From Seriola aureovittata (Eukaryota > Chordata > Actinopteri > Carangiformes > Carangidae), in NCBI RefSeq assembly GCF_021018895.1, contig NC_079382.1, positions 21,622,001 through 21,686,000 on the forward strand: a stretch of 64,000 nucleotides of DNA. Direction: 5' to 3'. The notes below the pieces were generated by a model, which was given only the letters and a program-made list of their open reading frames with translations, was not told where the DNA came from and searched no databases. Positions 48,238 to 60,364 of this stretch are shown here, in pieces. The first letter of the stretch is position 1; the number at the start of each line of letters is the position of its first letter. The position numbers were made by a program, and so were the translations under genes.

Positions 48238-50633
48238 GTTGGCAGATTATGTGGCCTGCAAGGAAACACTGACACCTTATGGCTGAGAAGAGAACTTGAC
48301 CCCTGTTCTTTGTTTAACTGTAATTACACAAGTGACATGTGATGTTGCAAGAGTTGAAGCAGTTTTTCATCAGAAAACGCGACGTGATGTTTTAGTATAA
48401 AACCGATGTGAGTGTTGCGTCCAGGATCCTGGTGTCACGTCTCAGTGACGCTGAAGAGCCTCCTGTTCCGCTCTCAGTCAGACGGCAACCGCATCTCAAC
48501 ACTAAGAATGATCATGAAGCCTTTTTCTGTGTCACGCATTGATAATCATCTCCTCGGTGACTCCTGTGCTGTGCGTCGACGTTATGGGTCCGGGTCACTT
48601 CCATCCAGACCGGGTCAGTTCTGCAAAACGAACAGACGTGTTGTTTTTCTGATCCCACCTTGTTACAGCAACAACAAACATGCAGCCTGAGGATCTGCAA
48701 CAAGTGCAGATGAACTGTTGCAGGATTCATGTTGAAGACTTTCAGTCCAAAGTTTGTGTATTTGAAAAAAACAAACATCTGCAGACCAGCTGTTGTGTAT
48801 TTTACCCATTCTTAAAGCTGCATTGATTGACTGTTGTTGGTCGACTGGAGGCAGCGAAACGAGCTGAAAACACAACGTCTCAGTTTATAGAGAGCCGAGG
48901 TTCTGCCTCTGCTCCGCTCTGTAACTCTCCCAGTGAGGATGAGGATGGAGTATCTACTACAGCGCCTGCTATTAGCATTAGCAGGTACTTAAAACAGCTT
49001 AGCTTGGGTTCTTTCATGTCCATAAAAACACTGCTCTAATGTCTGTGTTGCCAACTTTAAATCTCTACAGGACGTGTAAACATAAACTAGGATTATTTGA
49101 CACGAGATTCACTTCGGCTCTCTGTAAAGTTGATATGGCTAACGTGTTAGCAAACAATCCAATATTCAGTCTCCTTTTAGCTCAGTTTTGGTCTCCATAA
49201 AGTCCTGTTTCTTTAGCTGCTAGATATGTTGTTGTGTTTACTAGCTAATTGCTAACTTTGTCTGTGTTTTCGTTCAGTGCTAGGCAGCTAGCTTACAGCA
49301 GGTGTGTTGAAAAACCAAACAGTGAGCTAAAAGAGGCTAAAGTGCCCAGCAGATGTGAGGGGGGGGGGTGATAACTCTCTGTGGGTTCTTCCCCGTAAGT
49401 GACACCTTTGATTTTCTTACACAAAAACCACATGAATTTCCCAGTTCCTCCCATGATGCAACATGTGGACCATGTGGACTGGTTTCACACGTAACCCTAA
49501 TCGAACATAAAACAAACATCTTTTCACGTGTTAAATTTGACCTGCACATGTGCCCACATGTGATTTTGCACATGTGAAATTCATGTGTTCTTTTCTGTAA
49601 GGCTTCACACAGTCAGTTGATTCATTATTAATCTAAAAAATATTGATTAGTGCAGCTTTAAAAGACAAACGCCAGATCTCTGTGGACATGAGCTCTTCAC
49701 ACCGTGTGTTGCTTCAGTTGTTCAGTCCGTCTTCTCCCCTCTTGTGTTGTGACGGGGGGGGGGGGGGGGGCTCAGCCTGTTCACTTATATCTGATAGGGG
49801 ATCAAAACCAGCAGCTATTCAAAGGTTTTCTCCTCCCTTCAGTGTGTATATCTGAAGTCAAACCGAGCAGCAGCGACGATACGTTCAGTTGTAAATTTTT
49901 CTCTCCACACAAACGAGGTGTCACAAGTATTATTGAGCACGAGGCTCCGTTGGACAAATTACTGTCAAACAACTCCTATGCAAAAAAAAAAAAAAAATGC
50001 CAGTCTAAAGCTTTCACCTGTGTTTAGGTTTTGCAGTTGACAGGTTTTATTATATTTTGATGGGTTATGTAAATTCATTCCTGTGTAAAGTACAGTAGTC
50101 CAGGACAGCACTCTCTTGTGTCCTTTTTTCACAGCATTTTAAAATATACTCTAAATGAAATATTGTAAAGAAATACATATATATGGATAGTATACAATCA
50201 TATTTATTATTTCCATACATCTATGTATAATACCCATGTTCTGAACTTTCCTCTGCCTTAACTATAGTAGCTATAGAAAGGGACCTCTGTCGGACAAACC
50301 AGGCATCGCTATAGTTTCGACTCTATTCGCTCACATGGAAGCATGTCCAGTTACTGAATGTTAACGCCACCTTAATGTACAGGGGAATGAAGGTGACGCC
50401 GTTGTGTGTGATCACTCACTCACTCGCTCACCGGCTCGTTGTGCAGATTTTCCACAGTGTCTCTCTTTCTACACGAACGATCACGATCATGTTTTTATGT
50501 TTGTGTGTGGATGGTGCCTTTTTATTTGTTCGTCCTCTAAAGATGTCATGGGGATATGTTGTTGTTTTTATTGTGTGTGTTTGTGTGTGTGTGTCTTTGT
50601 CCTCTTTTTTCCTCATTACTATGTAGCATATTG

Positions 50634-51230
50634 TTATTCACACAATGTGTATGGAATGCCATCTACATCAATGTTAAATAAATAAATACATAAATAAATA
50701 CAGATATGAAATAAATCCTATAATAAATAAATTAGATAATATATATATAAATAAATGAAAATATAAATATATAAGTGAGTAAATAAATAGCTATGTAAGT
50801 AAATTAATAAGTAAATAAATAAATAGGTTTTTATTTTAAAAATGACCTTTTATAATTTCACATTTATTCACTTCCTCAGACTTTTATTATAATGCCACAT
50901 TTATTTCCCAGCTCCTTTTATTTCTACCTGTTGTATTCAAATGAGGGGGTGTGGTTATCTCACAGATGGAATTATAAAATAAAAGTCCCCTGAAATAAAT
51001 AAAAATTTAATTTTCACAATGAAAATATATTTATTTATTTATTTACTTATTCATTTATTCATATAGCTATTTATTTATTTACTCACTTATATATATTATA
51101 TATTTATATTTATATTTACATTTATTTATATATATATTTCTACATTTATTACCTAACTTATTTATTTCATATCTGTATTTATTGATTTGATATTGATTTA
51201 GATGGCATTCCATATTATTCACACATCGTG
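50634..51230. mobile_element. foldback (long-TIR) element in the inferred cdk19 3' UTR
   Basis: Element 50650-51214 starts TATGGAATGCCATCTA and ends TAGATGGCATTCCATA. Its arms (about 50650-50826 and 51030-51214) are inverted copies over roughly 180 bp, sharing ATACAGATATGAAATAAAT, ATAAGTGAGTAAATAAATA and AATAAGTAAATAAATAAATA. It is flanked by 16-bp near-identical direct repeats, TTATTCACACAATGTG (50634-50649) and TTATTCACACATCGTG (51215-51230), which fit a target-site duplication. No transposase ORF is present. Class unknown; it could be a foldback MITE. Confidence 0.85.
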
Positions 51231-51251
51231 GAAGTCTGCAGCTAAATATAT

Positions 51252-51297
<46 letters not shown>

Positions 51298-51525
51298 TCC
51301 CGTCTTTGTGTCACACCTCTGACTGCAAACAATCCTGATGGAGGATGATCTCTTTGTTTCCTCTTCTGATAGATATCGTGCTCACACACAAGTACTTAAG
51401 CGCAGTTATAAGTATGTTTTTGAAATGCTGTACATAAAAACACATTTTAAGAATTTTTCATTGAGATATTGATAACTGAGAATTGTCTTTTAATGCACTG
51501 TTGTTGCTCAAATATTTAGTGGTAA

Positions 51526-51531
51526 AATAAA
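51526..51531 (+). terminator. poly(A) signal candidate
   Basis: AATAAA within AU-rich sequence, followed by TTTGATGTTTTTTGAATGTC. Candidate distal cdk19 poly(A) site. Confidence 0.45.
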
Positions 51532-51610
51532 AAAAAAAAGTATTTGATGTTTTTTGAATGTCTCGCTTCAGACACTAAAGTTCTGGCAGTTCTGATGAAA
51601 AGTGATGACG

Positions 51611-51657
<47 letters not shown>
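51611..51657 (+). repeat. (GT)n microsatellite
   Basis: About 23 GT units, read directly. Confidence 0.95.
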
Positions 51658-51662
<5 letters not shown>

Positions 51663-52005
51663 GGACAGACACACACATCACTACACACCTATATGAAATC
51701 TAGTGCAGCTCTAGGCCGCCTCCCCCTTCTCACCTGTCCTCCTTTTTGATAGTATTGCATGTGCCTGTCTTTTTCCAGTAGAGAACAAAAGCACTTACTG
51801 TCACAGTTTGTACAGACAGACTGACACTCCATCTGCAAAGCTCACCTTCTGCGATGCGTTCAGTGCCCGTCACAAAACGTAGTTACAGTCAGCCTCTTAT
51901 GAAATGTTCTCAGAAAGAAAAAACAGTGAATTATTCCTCACGCACTTCAGTCCTCAGTGAGCTGCATCAGCAGAACGCTCTGCAGGCTGGGGTGTCTGTC
52001 CACTG

Positions 52006-52007
<2 letters not shown>

Positions 52008-52071
<64 letters not shown>

Positions 52072-52161
52072 ATGTGTGTCGAAACTTAGGATATGGTTGC
52101 TGTCAGACAGGTTCCTCAGTGCAGTGCCACAGGGCAACTTGCCAACTGAAATCTTGAATAG

Positions 52162-52216
<55 letters not shown>
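52008..52216 (+). repeat. two (TG)n microsatellites
   Basis: TG repeats at 52008-52079 and 52164-52216, separated by about 85 bp. Confidence 0.95.
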
Positions 52217-52218
<2 letters not shown>

Positions 52219-52416
52219 TTTCAGATTTACATATGGCCTATATGTATTGTCTTATCATAGCAGTTATGGATAAGGCAGCAATAGCTCGACGCAGGAAAAT
52301 AAAAAAAAAAGAAAACATTTATTTAGCTGCTTTTAGCAAATGTCCAAATTTCACTGTACAAATGACTGTTAATGAGAAAAAAAAGTCATGTATATTTATT
52401 TTATATCCTCTATTAT

Positions 52417-52422
52417 AATAAA
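52417..52422 (+). terminator. poly(A) signal candidate
   Basis: AATAAA followed by ATCTCTTTTGTCTCAGT, a U/GU-rich downstream region. It is the last strong-looking candidate for cdk19 before the intergenic stretch. Confidence 0.45.
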
Positions 52423-52889
52423 AATCTCTTTTGTCTCAGTCACGTTCATTCACCCAGCGGTTGTTGAGCTGCAGGGGAACACTGCAGCTGTTTCTGTTCA
52501 CCACTTGATGTCACCCAAGGGTGACAGTTCACTGTGACGGTGGCAAGTCTGAGTCCTGCAGCACTGCGCTCTTTCTGTTTTTAAAGGACCGTTACACGAG
52601 TTTAATCCAACAACTATAATTTCACATTCTGCAGAACACGGTTCATTTTCAGAATGGTTTTGATTTTGTTTTCATACAGATGTTTGTTATTGAGCTGGAA
52701 TGTCTGTTTTCCGCAGGTTTGCTGCAGCAGCTCAGCGAGAACAAATTGATGCTGTGCAGCCAAAACATTGTTCAAACCAACTTTATTTTAAATTCTGTTA
52801 GAGTTTTTAAAGATAACAATGAGCCAGGAAACATTTTGTGGAAAAGTGTGGAAAATTGGAAACACGTACAATTATGTGCACGACATGGT

Positions 52890-53010
52890 TGGTAAGTAAA
52901 TAAAATGTGTTTATGCAGCACTTTTGTAGACAAAAGTCACTAAGTGCTTTACAGATGCAACAAAAAAATAGTTTAGACCAGTGCAAAAACACAGAGAACA
53001 CACAACAGTC
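52890..53010 (+). repeat. interspersed repeat fragment, fish type
   Basis: GTTTATGCAGCACTTTTGTA, then CACTAAGTGCTTTACAGATG, resembles the common fish pattern 'TTTATATAGCGCTTTTC ... AAGTGCTTTACA'. Name not assigned. Confidence 0.5.
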
Positions 53011-54227
53011 AACACAGAGAGACAGTGAAACGCATTAGAAAGCTTCATACAACAGTACAGGTGAACAGCCACTGTGACAAAATGGAAACTCGGAACTCGC
53101 TTCATATCTGCTTTAGAACATAACTTAAAAATAACTTGCAGGAAGGGTCAGTTCACCCAAATTATAAACTGTGTTGGTCACAAATTGCATTAATTTGAAA
53201 GAAATGGCATAATTTAAAAAGAATAAATAAATCATACAGTTTCCTGTAAAAGCTTCACGTCGTTAGAAATTGCGAAATAAACAGTACCACATACATATTC
53301 ACTGAAACATCTTTCTCCCTATTAAATGTTAAAATATTACAAACATTATCCAGGACAACCTGTTTCTGGAGAACCATTTCTGTGTTTTCTGTCATTTGAC
53401 TGAAACCAAATGCAGAACCAACCCCGGGCTTTCATGGAAATGTGACCTCCTGACAGCTGCTGGTGTCTGCACACTTAAAGTTCCTGGAGAAAGTGAATGC
53501 ATCGCAGTGAATGTTAATGAAATACATGCACAAAACTCTTCTAAAGATTTGGAGACAGTTCATGTCTCGTGTCTTCTGCTACTGTCACTTGTTACAGACT
53601 TGTTGAATATCCGTGGATGATAGGAGCACTTAAATTCGCCATCAAGACATTCCACAACATGCGTCAGGTAAGCACAGCGTTTATGGGCTGGTGGTGTGAC
53701 AACTGAAACCAGTGCAGACAAGCTGAGACTTGGCATCAGCCTCATGAGTCGGTGCAGACGCAGCAGGTCGACGGCGGCGCTGCCTGCAGCCTCTCTGCTG
53801 CCACTGGGAGGGAAATTTATGACCTGGAGAGAGAGCGCAGCAGAAAACACTGATGCAGATGATCCCATTTCCTACTGTGAAGAACAAGCCAAGTGTGTAT
53901 GTGTGGGATTACAGTATATGTCACTTCTGCACCTGTTGTAGGAGCGCAGGAGAAGAGAGGTTGATCTGATCCTCAGATCTCTGATGTTTTGGTCTCATAA
54001 GAATTAACAGCATCATTTAGTTTCATTGCTTTTATCCATAAAACTTCAGATCCGACCAGCAGAGCAGGACACGGATCCTCAGCTGCTGATTTATTCCACA
54101 TGTGGTTTTCTGATGAGTACTTATGAAAGTGTGTGAAAATAAACAAGAATCTCCTCTTCGTGGTTGTTTCCTCCACCGACCAGCTGAGTTACAGGAAACT
54201 CTCCCTCTTGAGTTACACCGCTGAATA

Positions 54228-54765
54228 ATGACCAGAAGTGTTTTTGCAGAACATTATGATGTCACAGAGAAGTTGACCTTTGACCTTTTGGATGTTAAAT
54301 GTCATCACTTCGTTTTATCCTTATGGACATTCGAGTTAAATTGTTTCACAATTAGTGAGTGAATTTGTGAGTTGTGACCAAAAACATGTTTTGTGTCAGA
54401 GGTGATGAAACTCCCTCTGGGCGTTCCTCATATATTGCATTCACAAGAACATGAGGTCACCGTGATCTTGACCTTTGACCTTTTGTCCACAAAAATCTAA
54501 TCAATTCATCCTTGAGTCAAAGTGAATGTTTGTGCCAAATCCCTCAAAGCGTTACTGAGATGTCGTGTTCAAAACGGCCAAAAACCGTGTTTTGTGAGGT
54601 CACCTTGACCTTGAACTTTGACCTTTGTCCACCAAAATCAAATCACCTTCATCTTTGGGTCCAAGTGAATGTTTGTGCCAAATTTGAAAAAGTTCCATTG
54701 AGGCGTTTCTGAGATATAACGTTCACGAGAATGGGACGGACGAACAAACACACCTGGAGCTCTGT
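54228..54765 (+). repeat. DR1-carrying interspersed repeat with internal tandem units
   Basis: Internally repetitive: the block TGACCTTTGACCTTT, then CCA.AAAAATC.AATCA, TTTGTGCCAAAT and GAGATAT recurs about every 140-200 bp. It ends GAGAATGGGACGGACGAAC. This matches an abundant teleost repeat by pattern. Direct-repeat (DR1) sites are at 54274-54286, 54469-54481 and, with one change, 54612-54624. Confidence 0.75.
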
Positions 54766-55070
54766 GGCAGAGAGGAGCAAAGGTACGAAGCTTTGGATTC
54801 ACACACGGCGCGGCGTCGCTCGTGCACCGTCGTCGTCGGTTTTAGGTCTTCTCATCAGAAAGAAGAAGATCATCCTTTAAAGTGCAGCGAAGTTTCTGAT
54901 TGTTAAAGTTTGTACGTCCACGTTCCAAGTCCGATCAGTCAGCGCCGCTTTTATCCAGGTTGAGAAATCTCGCTCTGAAAGTAGTTTGTGGTGTTCACAC
55001 AAAAACAGAAACTCAGTGGCTCCAACATAGTGAATAATCAACAGTGAGATCACCGTGAACAGTTTTCCTT

Positions 55071-55260
55071 AGAAATTCCCTTCGGGGCGTCGAGTAGCTC
55101 AGTTGGTTGAGCATCCGTCCCAAGTGTAGAGGCTCCAGTCCGACAAGCCCTTAGCTGCAAGTCCTTCCCCCTCTCTGCCTCCCCATTTCCTGTCTCTCTC
55201 TACTGCTCTATCAATAAAGGCACAAAAAAGAAATATAAAAAAAAAAAAAGAAATTCCCTT
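55071..55260 (+). mobile_element. tRNA-derived SINE with target-site duplication
   Basis: Body 55083-55248: box A-like TAGCTCAGTTGG (55095-55106), a degenerate box B near 55131-55144, then CCCTTAGCTGCAAGTCCTTC, CCCCATTTCCTGTCTCTCTC, ATCAATAAAGGCAC and an A-rich tail. It is flanked by perfect 12-bp direct repeats AGAAATTCCCTT (55071-55082 and 55249-55260). Confidence 0.9.
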
Positions 55261-56779
55261 TGAGGACTCTCCTCTCTGGAAAAACATGTTGCTGTTTAAT
55301 TTTTAAAATTAGATTTTTCCATGTTGTGAGAGCAAGAAACACATTTCCCTTTCTCCACAAAATATAGATAAAGAGCGATAACCCTCCATTCTGACTGTCA
55401 ATCAATTAAGACGATTTGGTATTTCATGATGAACTTTATTTACTTTTGCATTAGAAGAGAAAAATCCACCGTAAATCTACAATAAAGACGTCAACAACTG
55501 ACAACAAACACCTGAGAGCGGAAGCATGAAGAGCATGAAGCTGGTATCGCAGAGACAGACGTCGCCGTGACGACATCACGGTGGTAGTTGTGTTAATGCT
55601 CGTCTTGTTTTTCATGCGCGGTCGCCCACGCTATCACATCACCTGCTCACATTAGAGTTTATGACCCTTTAACGGTCTTCAGACGTGAACTGTGTAATAC
55701 TGAAACGGGTGAAGGTGGAGTTACACCTCTCCCATGATTTACGCCTCTGCAAAGACTTGAACGAGGATCATTTCCGTGCTCAGGAGTTACCTTGGTACCA
55801 GTCACCACCTCTGACTGTCTGAGTGTTGACCAACCCGCTGCCTGGTGTGGGATGTTGGACTGATGTCTCGGTGCACTCCTCCTCCTCAGACACAGTTGTG
55901 TGGTGGGGAAAAACCACAGAATCACAATGAATAGAACGGCTCTCTTCTACTCAAAGCTGTGATTTGAAAGAATAATTCACCTCGTGTTGTTGTCTCTGTT
56001 GCACCCAGAGGGGACATGGACATGGTGGACACTAAAGTCAGTAGAGTTTTTATCCTTTGGGGATCGTCTATTCTAAAACGTACATCTATTTAATAAGTGT
56101 TGATATATTTTAGCACCAAAGTGGTGAACTGACCTCGTAACTTACAGATCAACGTTGCCATTGGCTGAAAATCCTGTTGAGAAAGTTCATAACTTTGTGT
56201 TTGTGAAGACGTTTCCCTGGTTAAATCTTTTCACTGAACACTGCAGTTAAAATGACTCTGATTGTAAACTTTCTCAGTCCTGATCCTAACTCTCTCCTCA
56301 GTGATGCTTCCCCAAGTTATCGGCCTTTCAGCTAATTAGCTTAGCTGCGCTCTGCACGTCCTTTCTATCCACTTCACTTCTAGCGGGAAAGTGCCGGGGC
56401 CTTTCCGCAGAGAGTCGGTTTGACCTGAAGGGTCGGAGATGGGCGTCTGGAGCGCTGCCATCGCACCACTCACTTCCAGTCTGCTCTTAGAGCCTCCGAC
56501 CGCGACTTGATGCTTACACTCCGCAGACGTTGACATTTCAATTGCCTCTCAGTAATAAACTCTCCACTCTGCTCAAAACAGACCCACGCTGTGTTTGTGT
56601 CGCTGTCTGTTGCATCCTACTGAGTCCAGAGCAGTTTTCATGTTCTATATACAGACGTTTGTTTTGCTCAACGAGAGCAAAGTTGATTTGATATCTTTTA
56701 CACAATGTTTTCTTTTGTCTTCCAAGTTTTCATGAACGAGGCACAGAGACAAACCAGCCCAACATATTCTTATTTCCAT

Positions 56780-57113
56780 ATATGTACATATGAAGTCAAA
56801 TCATAAACAGTATGTGCATATTTGTATATGTATGTAAAAATTACAACATGCAATTTCATACACTGACATATAAAACTAAACATGTATGTTTATGTATGTT
56901 TGCTTATAGACCCAAAGCCTGTTAATATGTTAATATTATATGTCTAAATTTAAAAGATAAACATGTATGTTTGAAATTAAAGAGAAAATCATATAAAAAG
57001 TCATTATACAACAATTTTTATGTTGATTTGATAAACTTGCATTTTACTAATGGTAACCTTGTATGTTCAAATATCCAGAGGATGTGTGATAATAATATTT
57101 CCCCTTATAGACG
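56780..57113 (+). repeat. AT-rich dispersed repeat, copy 2
   Basis: Ordered similarity to 20580-20836, including CCAAAGCCTGTTAATA, AAAGATAAACATGTATGTTT and GTGATAATAATAT. The family is unknown. Confidence 0.6.
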
Positions 57114-57757
57114 ACTCGTTCTTTTAGATGAGAACCTCTGATTTATGCATCACATATTATATTAAAACACACGCTAACATACACGTACATGATCAGCGAG
57201 ACACCGGCCAGCTGTTCACGAGAAGCTATACCTAAAATTATAAACCCACCTGCTCCAAAAGGCCGGTGGAGAAACTCTGAATCTGTAACGCTTCATGTAT
57301 TTGACTGATCTAAATAAATGTGTGATTCAGAGTCAATGTGCAGATGTTACTCTTTTTATTTTTATTTTTTTCAAGGTTTTGGTTCCAATAATAAAACAAA
57401 TGTGAGAGTGCTCTACTTTCATATGCCACATTTCAGAGTGTGAGAACAGAACAACTTCCTGCTCTCTCTGTTCCTGAACAATAACAGACTGTTAACACCG
57501 GAGCGGCTGTGCGACCTGCTCCACCAGTGGACAAGCCCTGCAAAACTTTGCTTAAGAGCGGGTTAATGACTGGAGACCCACTGCAGAGCTAAAGCTAAAC
57601 TGTTGACCCTTGACAAGCTGTCCTCAGACCGTGAGAAATGGGCCTCTTTCCATGCCAAGAATGTGGGTGGCCGACCTCGTTCCTCCAAAAAAGCCTATCT
57701 GAGGAGTGTGGCTGATTACAGCAGCAGAGTGCAGCAGCAGGTTTTTGTGTCTGACTG

Positions 57758-57758
<1 letters not shown>

Positions 57759-57824
<66 letters not shown>

Positions 57825-57943
57825 GTTTTTTTTTTTTTGCTTCAGATGGACCACACTGTAATTTAGTGCAATCTGTGTCAGTACAGCATGCACACATGGA
57901 GTGGAGCTGGTGGAGTGTGTGTGTGTGTGTGTGTGCGTGTGTG

Positions 57944-57993
<50 letters not shown>
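57759..57993 (+). repeat. two long (TG)n microsatellites
   Basis: TG repeats at 57759-57822 (followed by poly-T) and 57914-57993 (with GC interruptions). Confidence 0.95.
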
Positions 57994-57996
<3 letters not shown>

Positions 57997-58608
57997 TGTG
58001 GAGAGGGTGCTGTAACTCCAAAGCGTGCACAGTCCAATTCCACTTGTTTGTGAAATGAGACCAAAACCCGGAGCAGAACCACAAAGCAGAACATTCACAG
58101 GATGAAGTCTTTGGAAATTTCTTGAGAATTTTGATTCTGCTGCTTTTGTTTTTAGTTTTTTTCTTTTTAAGTTTTGCTGATTCACTGGCTTGACACTTAA
58201 ACCCCTCTACACAGCCCCCCACCCCCACCCCCACCCTGCCACTGGCACATCACACAGTGTGTAAGGCATTGTGTGAAGTGATGAATACTCAGTGAGAGGA
58301 CTGGTCAGAGAGGATAAGAGGCTGCACTGTGCAGCTCGCTGCTCGCACTGAAGGGGATTTCAGCTCCCCGGGCATCAAACCCAGAGTCAGGGGGTCACAG
58401 TCTGTCTGAGATAGCAGTTAGTGTGTGAGTGACTGTGTGTGTGTGTGAGTGTGTGTGTGAGTCACTGCATTATGCCGACACACGAGACGCCATATGTTTC
58501 CACCCAGTTCACTGAAGAACAAATGCGGCGTCCTTTTTCATGAGAGTTCCCACAAGCATCTGTTTTCTCACTCATCCCTCATGTGTGGGTTCACGCAGCA
58601 AGAAGCAG

Positions 58609-58626
58609 CAGCAGCAGCAGAAGAAG

Positions 58627-58656
<30 letters not shown>
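58609..58656 (+). repeat. (GCA)n(GAA)n triplet repeat
   Basis: A few GCA units then about 12 GAA units, read directly. Confidence 0.95.
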
Positions 58657-58657
<1 letters not shown>

Positions 58658-60032
58658 GGTCCGCATCAATTATGTCACAGAAGGAAAATTAAACGGGACA
58701 CCTGTTTATGGCGTCCACGCAAAAGTGTCTAATTTAAAAAGTGGGTGCAGCATTGAAACTGGACATGATGTTTCTTGGACCGGAGAAGCAGCATGTTGAT
58801 CAAGTGACAAACCATTCAGTCAATTAGCAGCCAAATATATTATCTTATTGTACGAGAGTCAAAACCAAAAATTACAACACATAGTGAATCTTTTGATCAT
58901 ATGTAGATAAATTTGGTAAATCTTTACTATTGTATTCGTCACTGAAGGTCAAAACTTTACTGAAACTGTGGAATTAATTGTATATTAGCTTCATACAGGA
59001 GACTTTATATAAAAACGTCTCTTTCTCCTTTATATTATTTATTTATTTGTATCTCTGTGCAACTTTTTTGTTTTCCTGTTTTTGCTTCTACATATGATTT
59101 ATTTGCTGAGATATATTTTATTATACATGATAAGGACTATGCAATGAATAGATTAGTGACTCAAGTTGTCTGAATAAACACTAATAACAATGAAATCCTG
59201 CCCTGAGGACTTGTACTGTGCTGCGTCAGCGACCTGCCAACCAACCTATTTATTATCAAGGAACAATATTTTCATCGTACAACAATGTTTAAAATCTAAA
59301 TTCCACCATTGTGTGACACCTTTAACTGTTTTATATGACGGGGCTTTCACTCAGTGACCTCATTTTACTTTAAATTTACTTTATAAATTCTGGTTAAAAC
59401 TCCAATATGCATTTAAAATGTAAGATGTAAGTGAGTTTAAATGTAAGTGAAAGTTGATTCTGACCATGGGAACTTTGGAAAATGGTATGACAAGAAAAGT
59501 TTTCACTCAAGGTCCACTTACAAGCTTTCTTCTAAAGCTTTCAGCTGCATCTCCTGGACCTCCTCAGCTGGGTTGTCATGCTACATCCCAGGAATAACAA
59601 TATAATAATTCTAGTGTTCATTGGAAATGTATTCCCAATCAGCTGTGGGCTAAAAAAGTAACAATAACAATTATTAATTATGTTAATTATTTAGACAGTT
59701 TATTTATTTAGCTTAGCTCTCCTTTAAATGAACGCTGCAACCTTTACTCTGAAGACGAGCTGTCTCTGTTTCCGGCTCTCGACTTCCTCCTTCAATTTTC
59801 ATTGTACAAGTTGGTTAATGGAACAAACTGACGCTTCGATGCGCTGAATTTAATTGAACGTCTTCATTTAGGAAGAATGAACGAAGAACGAGCTCACAAA
59901 CGTCAACTTACATTTGCTCTTTGCACAAGTATGATAAATAATGAAATTAGGCAACACAATCTTACCGTAAACTGGCATTTTACATTATACAACGTGAACA
60001 ACTGCAGAAGAATTATACTTCATGCACGGACC

Positions 60033-60240
60033 AAATAAAAGGTCATTTAAAATAAAAAAAAAAAAAAAAGCAATTTGTTAATTTATTTATTCATTTACGT
60101 AGCTATTCTTTTTATTTACTCAATTAAATATTATATATTTATTTTAGTAATTTATTTATTTCAGGATTTATTTCATAGCTGCATTTATTCATGTATGAAT
60201 GTATTGATTTATTTAATATTGATTTAGATGGCATTCCATA
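60033..60240 (-). mobile_element. half copy of the foldback element
   Basis: Reverse-oriented left half of the 50650-51214 element, from AAAGGTCATTT of the loop through GGATTTATTTCATA to the terminal TAGATGGCATTCCATA. No opposite arm is found here. Confidence 0.8.
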
Positions 60241-60325
60241 TTTCTGCAGCTCAGCCCATTAACAATCACAACTTTCTCCTCCCTCCCTCAGAACAACTTT
60301 GGGAAACTTTAGAAAAAAAGAAAAA

Positions 60326-60364
60326 CAAGTCTCGCGATAGTAGCGTGCTTATGCAGCCGCCATA
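60326..60364 (+). promoter_or_regulatory. promoter of the next plus-strand gene
   Basis: TCTCGCGA (60330-60337), a core found in many TATA-less promoters, and a YY1-type GCCGCCAT (60356-60363) stand at the upstream edge of a GC-rich, CpG-containing block. Motifs are read directly; function and direction are inferred from the donor sites downstream. Confidence 0.5.

Larger units (their letters stand above)
45521..51550 (+). other. cdk19 3' UTR (inferred extent)
   Basis: No exon or ORF of a known family follows the stop, and vertebrate CDK19 has a long 3' UTR. Supporting signs are AU-rich blocks (46000-46090, 50050-50250, 51400-51540), a Pumilio-type TGTAAATA at 46067-46074, and AATAAA at 51526-51531. 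A second plausible poly(A) signal, AATAAA at 52417-52422, is followed by a T/GT-rich tract and would extend the UTR by about 0.9 kb. The region also holds a SINE, several homopolymer and TG tracts, and a foldback element. The extent is inferred; RNA reads are needed. Confidence 0.5.
52440..60300. other. intergenic region downstream of cdk19
   Basis: About 7.9 kb without a supportable gene. Repeats listed separately: 52890-53010, 54228-54765, 55071-55260, 56780-57113, microsatellites at 57.76-57.99 kb and 58.61 kb, and 60033-60240. Nothing else was recognised. Confidence 0.65.

Noticed and set aside
55083..55150. Possible tRNA gene
   Set aside because: Only box A is good and box B is degenerate; the tail, A-rich end and target duplications show a SINE.
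57595..58185. His/Thr-repeat ORFs
   Set aside because: Translation of CA/TG microsatellites.
58494..58799. Glu-rich ORF
   Set aside because: Produced by the GAA triplet repeat, with no domain on either side.
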